A program made the translations under genes and the position numbers. Below the pieces are notes generated by a model that saw only the letters and a program-made list of their open reading frames with translations, was not told the DNA's origin and ran no database searches. Below are positions 58,492 through 64,000 of a stretch of DNA of 64,000 bases, one piece after another. The stretch is taken from contig NZ_AUHS01000003.1 of the NCBI RefSeq assembly GCF_000423305.1, positions 186,001 through 250,000 on the forward strand. The letters run 5' to 3'. Each line of letters begins with the position of its first letter. Position 1 is the stretch's first letter. This DNA comes from Legionella moravica DSM 19234. GTDB lineage: Bacteria; Pseudomonadota; Gammaproteobacteria; Legionellales; Legionellaceae.

Positions 58492-58956
58492 TATTAGACC
58501 TCATTGCTTCTAAAAAAATAGAGTTCTATCATAAAAATTGCTCAAACGAAAGTTTGAACTCTAAAAATCATTTATTTTTTTAAAAACCAACCACAATAAT
58601 TATTCTTCGAGCACCATGGGCATAGGGCATATAATCATTAAATGATTAGTCCCTGTACTATTTACCGGGGTCTGTGAACACAATTAATTTATATTTTTTG
58701 CTGCTATTGAGCAAGAACTTGCGAAGTCTGCAAGTAGTACACATGTTCCGATCTTTTTGAGATGGTCATATACGATATAAAGAGTAAACAGAATATCTGG
58801 CATTCCGGAGAGCATAAGCTTAATCAGAAATTCATTGCAGCCTGGCAATCGATTTATTTTAGCAGGCTGCAGTAGGTGGATAGGTAATCTCGAGTACTCA
58901 TCCGCAGAAACAAGTTACGAAACACTGGGAGCCACCTTATGAGAAACCAAAATCCT
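58492..58956. other. 465-base intergenic region between dcd and the LbtU-like gene
   Basis: No convincing gene was found. The dcd side has a nested inverted repeat: TAGAGTTC (58519-58526) with GAACTCTA (58556-58563), and inside it TCAAAC-GAAA-GTTTGA (58542-58557). Further right are AACTTGC/GCAAGT (58716-58735) and TGCAGCCTG/CAGGCTGCA (58836-58871). The last may be the terminator of the LbtU-like gene. Confidence 0.45.
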
Positions 58957-60543
58957 CTAGAAATAGACTCCTATCTGGGCAGACACGGTATCCGCTGAAC
59001 GGCCTGTACCCAAGGTAGGAAGATTCACCAATCCAGGAGGAGCAGCTCCATTAGCATATTGTCCCGCTCCGTAATCGATATCATGACGATATTCCAAACT
59101 TTCAACTGTATCTTTCCATATTGATATGTTGAATACACCAACAAACCTTTGTTGAGGTAAGTTTAAGGCTAAAGCATCTTTTGACCACTGATATCCCAGA
59201 CCAATTGAAGAGGGTCTGTTGAAGGCCCTAAAGGTCATACCGACTTCAGCTTGAGCAGCCTGAGGTCTGGCCCCTCTACCATTGAAACTCAAATCCTGAG
59301 GTCTAAATGCTTGTGTCGCGCCAACCCATTCAGCAGTGAAATTGTATCGGTCATAGCCTATGTTGCCGTGTACGTCCATTGCCTGGGTTTTTCTTACAGC
59401 TTCGTTACCATTAGTAATTGAGCCGAATCCACCGAATGTGGTACCTATAGTAGAACCCGTGCTTTGCATTCCTGCCGCATCATCTATTGAACTAATGTAA
59501 CTCGCTCCAATTTCACCTGTAACCTCTTGATATTCAAATATATACCCTAAATTCACTCCGCCTACACCAGATTTACCTAAATTAGTATCACTTCTGTAAG
59601 CATAGACCGCAGCAAAAGGTCCTGAATCTTCCTGAGATTTATAACCTAAAATAAACGGCCTTGTTTTGGTACGTGCAACATTCATCGTTAAAGGAGAACT
59701 GATCATGGAGCTTGAGTATCGACCAAAGGGAACGTAAAGCTGACCCGCAGTAAAATACAATGGAGTTTTATCCAGATTCCCAATATTCACAAAGCCCATA
59801 TTTAAATTAAAAGCTGAATTATTAATGCGAGGACCTACTTCAGGGGGGCTTTCATCGTAAGCAATAGCAATATAGGCTTCAACATTTTGATTCAGTGCTG
59901 CAGCGATATCCAACTCACTTGAACCCAAGGTCAAATCACCATTGGTATTGCCTCTAAACGGGTCGTTAAGAACGCCTACAGGTTCAGACTTTCCGCTCAA
60001 GGCTATAATGGGCATATGAGGAACAGGGTAGCCTATACTCTGATAGGCTCTATAAAGACGACGACGCTGTTGCATCAAACGAATATCTCGGTTAATACTC
60101 GAAATATTGACGATGTAATCTGAACCATCAAACGCAGGCCTGTCCCCCAAATACGGCGAACTGACGACCGGGGTACCCGCGATATAAGTAACGACTTGAT
60201 CATCGGCAACAAGCGCTGTAGGGTAAAAACCTATTGACTCGGGATGCGCTTCCGGTGCGTGCACGGTTACATGTGTAGAATAATAATCATTTCTTTTTTT
60301 CTTGCCTTTACCCCCGGCAGGAACCGCTTTAGGCAAACTTTTTTTCGCTGCAGGTTTTCTATTACTAGGCTCTTGCGATGTATTCTGTGACACCAATTTT
60401 TTTTGTAATCGATCAAGTTGTGTTTGCAAATCTTTAGCCTGATGTTGTAAACGTTGGATTTCACGTTGGAGTTGTTGGTTATTTTCCGCATATAAGGTCG
60501 TTGATAAACAGGCCAAAGCCAATATGATTTTCTTAAACTTCAT
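58957..60543 (-). CDS. LbtU/DUF3573-type outer-membrane protein with N-terminal coiled coil
   Basis: The 528-residue protein has a signal peptide (CLSTTLYA-ENN), a short coiled coil (about 20-55, QREIQRLQHQAKDLQTQ region), a basic low-complexity linker and a beta-barrel domain ending in IGVYF, a barrel-closing strand. The layout matches LbtU, the L. pneumophila legiobactin siderophore receptor, and its DUF3573 paralogues. Whether this member transports a siderophore cannot be said; no siderophore genes or Fur box were recognised near it. Confidence 0.78.
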   Translation of the reverse strand: MKFKKIILALACLSTTLYAENNQQLQREIQRLQHQAKDLQTQLDRLQKKLVSQNTSQEPSNRKPAAKKSLPKAVPAGGKGKKKRNDYYSTHVTVHAPEAHPESIGFYPTALVADDQVVTYIAGTPVVSSPYLGDRPAFDGSDYIVNISSINRDIRLMQQRRRLYRAYQSIGYPVPHMPIIALSGKSEPVGVLNDPFRGNTNGDLTLGSSELDIAAALNQNVEAYIAIAYDESPPEVGPRINNSAFNLNMGFVNIGNLDKTPLYFTAGQLYVPFGRYSSSMISSPLTMNVARTKTRPFILGYKSQEDSGPFAAVYAYRSDTNLGKSGVGGVNLGYIFEYQEVTGEIGASYISSIDDAAGMQSTGSTIGTTFGGFGSITNGNEAVRKTQAMDVHGNIGYDRYNFTAEWVGATQAFRPQDLSFNGRGARPQAAQAEVGMTFRAFNRPSSIGLGYQWSKDALALNLPQQRFVGVFNISIWKDTVESLEYRHDIDYGAGQYANGAAPPGLVNLPTLGTGRSADTVSAQIGVYF

Positions 60544-60660
60544 GCGGGGTACTCCTGTTTATTATTTTTACATCAACATCATTTAAGCAACGGATTATAT
60601 CGTGACAAATTCCAGATGGCTAGGTTCTGTGAGCGAATTTTTAATACGTTCAATTGAACC

Positions 60661-60688
60661 TTCATTACGAACGAAGTGAAGAAATCCA
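60661..60688 (+). repeat. Degenerate dispersed-repeat copy
   Basis: TCATTACGAACGAAGTGAAG resembles the copy at 39139-39158 (about 17 of 20 positions). Confidence 0.35.
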
Positions 60689-60951
60689 GAACAATATGTT
60701 AGCAAAGAGTCGATCTGGTTTGCTTCTCTCATACTCAAAATAACCTGTTTTTAAACATAAACTATTTGTTGTCCACAGAAGCTAAAGTTAAATTCGAAGC
60801 TTGTTTTTAATCCATGCACCGGATTAGCATGGTATTTCAAGCTGAAATTTATTGGTTTTATAAATGATGTACTTGGTTTAAAAGGGGATGAGCAGGCGTC
60901 AGGTGTTGTGGTTGAGATATTGAGAATAAATTAATAAATAGGCAGTACGCT

Positions 60952-60992
60952 GTTGCTAAAAAAGTCCATTTTTAATGGGCTTTTTTAGCAAC
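60952..60992 (-). terminator. Terminator of the MOMP gene at 61003
   Basis: An 18-bp stem (60952-60969 with 60975-60992, one G-U pair, 5-base loop) follows the MOMP stop on the minus strand by about 10 bases and includes a TTTTTT tract in the stem. Confidence 0.75.
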
Positions 60993-61002
60993 AATTACTT
61001 GA

Positions 61003-61980
61003 TTATGCATTACCTACGTACTTAACACCGAAATATGGTCCATATAAACCATAATCACTGTCAGCAACTTGAGATGCTGTGAATCCATTAACACCAACTG
61101 TTTGTAAGGCATTAAAGTAGTTCACTACCTGATAACCACCCTCAAAATTCAATACACCTTGAGCCATAGCATAAGCATAATTTACTCCGAGTTTAGCTTC
61201 TAAACTGGGAACAATTGCTTTTTTACTGCCATATCGATCAAATAATACAGCGCCTACAGGTGTACCAGTGAAACCATAGTCAAAACGACTTGTTCCATAA
61301 AGAATAGAACCTGCTCCATTCGCTGTAACACTGAATGAATCGGTTATATCGTATGAGTAATCAATTCCAACTACTGGACCAACACCTTTAAAAGCTGTTT
61401 TATCATATTGATACACAGAATCAATTCCTGATGGAATTAATTGAGCAGGTGATCGATAAAAATAGGAATAGGCATTATCATTTATGTTGGCATACTGCAA
61501 TCCACCATAAAAACGCATGTTTTTAACCAAACCAAAATCAGCATGCTGGCCCAGAACAAGATTAACCTGATCAAAATAAGTATCGTCTTGAATACGGTAA
61601 GATGAAGATAATGGAGCCGCTAATTGTGAAAAGGGTATTAAACCGACAAAACCATCGCGGTTTGAATCATTTTTATAATGAACCCAGGTCATTGTTGCAT
61701 CATTACCTGTATTAAAATGATAGGAACCCTCCAGGCGATACCCCCAATCCCACTCATTATTTACTTCACGATAGCCATTAAATGGTAAAGTATCATGTTG
61801 ATATGCTTTATCAGCATCAAATATTTGACTTAAGTACAGAGCCTGTACACCAATGTCCCACATTCTTGCTTCGCAAGGAACGGTTACATTTCCAGGTGTA
61901 CATACTGGTCCCATAGTGCCAGCAATTGCAAAGCTGCTTGCTGCCATTCCCAATACAGCTAAAGTCGTCTTTTTTAACAT
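61003..61980 (-). CDS. Legionella major outer membrane protein family porin, third tandem copy
   Basis: From ATG 61980 (AAGGGAG five bases upstream) the protein is 325 residues, with a signal peptide ending SFA-IAGTMGP and the family motif [11 protein letters not shown]. It ends in VKYVGNA instead of VGNV. It is clearly more divergent than the other two tandem copies. A longer frame from 62019 would run back through the terminator of the upstream MOMP gene, which excludes it. Confidence 0.92.
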   Translation of the reverse strand: MLKKTTLAVLGMAASSFAIAGTMGPVCTPGNVTVPCEARMWDIGVQALYLSQIFDADKAYQHDTLPFNGYREVNNEWDWGYRLEGSYHFNTGNDATMTWVHYKNDSNRDGFVGLIPFSQLAAPLSSSYRIQDDTYFDQVNLVLGQHADFGLVKNMRFYGGLQYANINDNAYSYFYRSPAQLIPSGIDSVYQYDKTAFKGVGPVVGIDYSYDITDSFSVTANGAGSILYGTSRFDYGFTGTPVGAVLFDRYGSKKAIVPSLEAKLGVNYAYAMAQGVLNFEGGYQVVNYFNALQTVGVNGFTASQVADSDYGLYGPYFGVKYVGNA

Positions 61981-62000
61981 AAATACTCCCTTACGTAAAA

Positions 62001-62032
62001 GAAAAAAAAAGCCCATCACCTTAATGACGGGC
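62001..62032 (-). terminator. Terminator of the MOMP gene at 62062
   Basis: On the minus strand GCCCGTCA pairs with TGATGGGC (one G-U pair, loop of six) and is followed by nine T. It is about 30 bases after the MOMP stop. Confidence 0.88.
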
Positions 62033-62061
62033 TCTACAATAATTCTTAATTTAATAAGAAA

Positions 62062-62940
62062 TTATACATTACCAACATACTTCAAACCAATGTATGGGCC
62101 AGAAGCTGAGAAATCAGTTTCAAAACCACCCAGTGTGTTTCCTATTGTATTATGCATAGCATTGAAGTAATTAAACCACATGTAACCAACGTCAAGAGTT
62201 AAGTCACCTTGAGCCATTGCATAAGTGTAATCAGCACCCAGTTTAGCTTCTACTTCTGGAACAATTGCATTCTTAGAACCGTAATTGAAGTTAAAGCCAT
62301 CATTGAATTTGCTGGTACCAACTAAAATTGCAGTAGCTGCTTTAGCATAAATTCCGAAACCGTTACCAAATACATAGTTCATGTCAAGGCCGGTACGTGG
62401 TCCAAAACCACTGAACTCAGAGTTTGCATTAGCTAGGAATACGCCACTGTTATAGCGGTTGTGATCCATTTGGATTCGTGCATACTGAACACCACCGTGG
62501 AAACGCATTTTTTTGTTAGCACTGAAATCAACGAATTGACCTAACTCACCATTAACAGCATCCCATTTGATGTTGTGACGATAGTTATCAACTGAACCGA
62601 AGAAATAACCGTCGTTATCAGTATCTAAGTGATACCAGTTAACATTGATGTCATTTCCAGTGTTGAAGTGGTAAGAACCTTCTAGTTTGAAACCCCAATC
62701 CCAATCATGATTCCAATCTTGGTAATGGTGATAACCGTTAAGATCAACGCTCTCACGGTAACCCCAATTAGCATCATAAACAGGTTGTAAATACAGAGCG
62801 GTAATTCCGATATCCCATGCAGTTCTTTCGCAAGGAACAGTAACGTTACCTGGGGTGCAAACTGGTCCCATAGTACCAGCGAACACTGCACTGCTACCTA
62901 AAGCAAGAACAGCTACCGCTGTTTTTTTCAAATTTAACAT
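62062..62940 (-). CDS. Legionella major outer membrane protein (MOMP/OmpS family), second tandem copy
   Basis: The 292-residue protein (ATG 62940, GGAG six bases upstream) has signal peptide [28 protein letters not shown] and the final IGLKYVGNV, the hallmark of Legionella MOMP, a disulfide-linked cation-selective porin and complement-binding surface protein in L. pneumophila. It is nearly identical to the next copy except for three to four loops, for example [11 protein letters not shown] and the SVDNYRHN region. Confidence 0.96.
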   Translation of the reverse strand: MLNLKKTAVAVLALGSSAVFAGTMGPVCTPGNVTVPCERTAWDIGITALYLQPVYDANWGYRESVDLNGYHHYQDWNHDWDWGFKLEGSYHFNTGNDINVNWYHLDTDNDGYFFGSVDNYRHNIKWDAVNGELGQFVDFSANKKMRFHGGVQYARIQMDHNRYNSGVFLANANSEFSGFGPRTGLDMNYVFGNGFGIYAKAATAILVGTSKFNDGFNFNYGSKNAIVPEVEAKLGADYTYAMAQGDLTLDVGYMWFNYFNAMHNTIGNTLGGFETDFSASGPYIGLKYVGNV

Positions 62941-63016
62941 GCTTATCTCCACTTTTTTATTATTAATTTCCGTTCGTTACCAATTTTATTAGTAATCAGC
63001 AACAGTACGCATTCTT

Positions 63017-63053
63017 CGCTCTAATCGAGAGCGTACCTGGATAAATTATCCAG
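63017..63053. promoter_or_regulatory. Hairpin and 17-base palindrome between two MOMP genes
   Basis: CGCTCT-AATCG-AGAGCG (63017-63033) is followed by CTGGATAA-A-TTATCCAG (63037-63053), a perfect palindrome. They lie between the stop of one MOMP gene and the start of the next and could terminate the first and regulate the second. Confidence 0.4.
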
Positions 63054-63107
63054 CCGGACTTAAATAAAGTCAACAGTATTGCTGAAATTTCTTAAAAAGT
63101 TAACAAA

Positions 63108-63980
63108 TTACACATTACCAACATACTTCAACCCAATGTACGGGCCAGAGGCTGTGAAATCACTTTGGAAGCCTGCTGGAGATGCGCTGTTATGCATCGC
63201 ATTGAAGTAATCGAACCACATGTAACCAACATCCAGAGTCAAGTCACCTTGAGCCATTGCATAAGTGTAATCAGCGCCAAGTTTCGCTTCAACTTCCGGA
63301 ACTATTGCATTCTTGGAACCGTATCTTAAATGAAGCCCATCATTGAAACTGCTAGTTCCCACTAAAATAGCTGCTGCACCTTTAGCATAAACACCAAATC
63401 CATTACCAAATACATAATTCATATCAAGACCGGTACGTGGTCCAAAACCGCTAAATTCAGAATTTGCATTGGCTGAGAAGACACCGCTGGTGTAAAAATT
63501 ATGATCCATTTGCGTTCTTGCGTACTGAACACCACCATGGAAACGCATTTTCTTGTTGGCGCTGAAATCAACAAATTGACCTAACTCCACGTTAACAGCA
63601 TCCCATTTATCGTTATGACGATAATGATCAATCGCATTAGAATAATAGCCGTTGTTATCCGTATCTAAATGATACCAGTTGACGTTAATGTCATTTCCAG
63701 TATTGAAGTGGTAAGAACCTTCTAGCTTAAAGCCCCAATCCCAATCCTGATTCAAATCCTGGTAATGTTGATAACCATTGAAGGAAGCAATTTCACGATA
63801 ACCCCATTCAGCATCGTATACAGGTTGTAAATACAGCGCTGTGATACCAACATCCCAAGCAGTTCTTTCGCAAGGGACGGTCACGTTACCCGGGGTGCAA
63901 ACTGGTCCCATAGTACCAGCGAACACTGCACTGCTACCTAAAGCAAGAACAGCCACTGCTGTTTTTTTCAAACTTAACAT
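63108..63980 (-). CDS. Legionella major outer membrane protein (MOMP/OmpS family), first tandem copy
   Basis: The 290-residue protein starts at ATG 63980 with GGAG seven bases upstream. It has the same signal peptide, [29 protein letters not shown] and IGLKYVGNV as the downstream copy. It is the first gene of the tandem array; its promoter is outside the window. It should be an abundant outer-membrane porin. Confidence 0.96.
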   Translation of the reverse strand: MLSLKKTAVAVLALGSSAVFAGTMGPVCTPGNVTVPCERTAWDVGITALYLQPVYDAEWGYREIASFNGYQHYQDLNQDWDWGFKLEGSYHFNTGNDINVNWYHLDTDNNGYYSNAIDHYRHNDKWDAVNVELGQFVDFSANKKMRFHGGVQYARTQMDHNFYTSGVFSANANSEFSGFGPRTGLDMNYVFGNGFGVYAKGAAAILVGTSSFNDGLHLRYGSKNAIVPEVEAKLGADYTYAMAQGDLTLDVGYMWFDYFNAMHNSASPAGFQSDFTASGPYIGLKYVGNV

Positions 63981-64000
63981 GCCTTGTCTCCACTAAATTA

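Larger units (their letters stand above)
60544..61002. other. 459-base intergenic region between LbtU-like and MOMP genes
   Basis: It contains a degenerate dispersed-repeat copy at 60661-60688 and the MOMP terminator at 60952-60992. The A/T-rich part between them shows no gene or clear promoter. Confidence 0.5.
62062..63980 (-). repeat. Direct duplication of MOMP genes
   Basis: The genes at 62062-62940 and 63108-63980 are direct repeats of about 870 bases with very high identity in signal peptide, barrel strands and C-terminus. Differences cluster in predicted surface loops and at third codon positions. Homologous recombination between them would delete or fuse one copy. Confidence 0.85.

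Noticed and set aside
61981-62019. Longer N-terminus for the MOMP gene ending at 61003
   Set aside because: It would translate through the poly-T and hairpin terminator of the upstream MOMP gene; ATG 61980 has a strong SD sequence.

Overview
The window reads as chromosomal DNA of a Legionella species. The clearest markers are four outer-membrane proteins of the Legionella MOMP family (three in tandem at the right edge), an LbtU/DUF3573-type outer-membrane protein, low G+C and a gammaproteobacterial housekeeping backbone (ubiE-ubiJ-ubiB-tatAB, ksgA/apaH, ubiD-fre, trxA-rho, ihfB). I cannot fix the species. No tRNA, rRNA, CRISPR array, integrase or insertion sequence was recognised.

Layout. 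0-6.5 kb: the C-terminal part of a thioester-reductase protein cut by the window edge, a soluble hybrid histidine kinase (PAS-PAS-HisKA-HATPase-REC-HPt), an exported catalase-peroxidase and two small unknown proteins. 6.5-12.5 kb (minus): a respiratory cluster of a four-heme cytochrome c followed by caa3-type cytochrome oxidase subunits II, I, the CtaG assembly factor and subunit III. 12.8-20.1 kb: Rieske protein, glycosyltransferase, LysE exporter, DUF1295 membrane protein, a fused fatty-acid-kinase protein (FakA-like plus FakB/DegV), MltB transglycosylase and an MsrB-MsrA fusion. 20.2-26.4 kb (minus): a large coiled-coil membrane protein (possible effector), tatB, tatA, ubiB, ubiJ, ubiE and a DUF1841 protein. 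26.5-31.2 kb (minus): a complete MacAB-TolC-like tripartite exporter in one overlapping operon. 31.2-35.7 kb: apaH, a TraI_2-like protein, ksgA (minus), then panD and a detached tatC (plus). 35.8-39.4 kb: GNAT enzyme, GCS2 carboxylate-amine ligase, divergent MarR regulator, HspQ and a small membrane protein. 39.5-46 kb: fre-ubiD, rho, trxA, rsmE and fumC. 46.1-51.5 kb: small lipoprotein, two tandem lipid A-type acyltransferases, lpxB, lpxD and lpxA, a lipid A biosynthesis block without fabZ. 51.7-58.5 kb: MOMP-like porin, an isolated cystathionine beta-synthase of the eukaryotic type, an unknown protein with weak OTU-like features, a two-gene operon of a coiled-coil membrane protein and a membrane-anchored DOT1-like methyltransferase, then ihfB and dcd. 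58.9-64 kb: LbtU-like protein and three MOMP genes.

The most unusual parts are the membrane-anchored DOT1-like methyltransferase with its coiled-coil partner (55.9-57.4 kb), the neighbouring OTU-like protein lacking recognisable catalytic residues (54.3-55.4 kb), the FakA-FakB fusion, the TraI_2-like protein without its histidines between ksgA and apaH, and a recurrent pattern of perfect hairpins without U-tracts at the ends of convergent genes. Where a better Shine-Dalgarno (SD) sequence or family length supports it, I have used an internal start codon rather than the longest possible reading frame. Family assignments are from motif recognition and memory; no database search was run.
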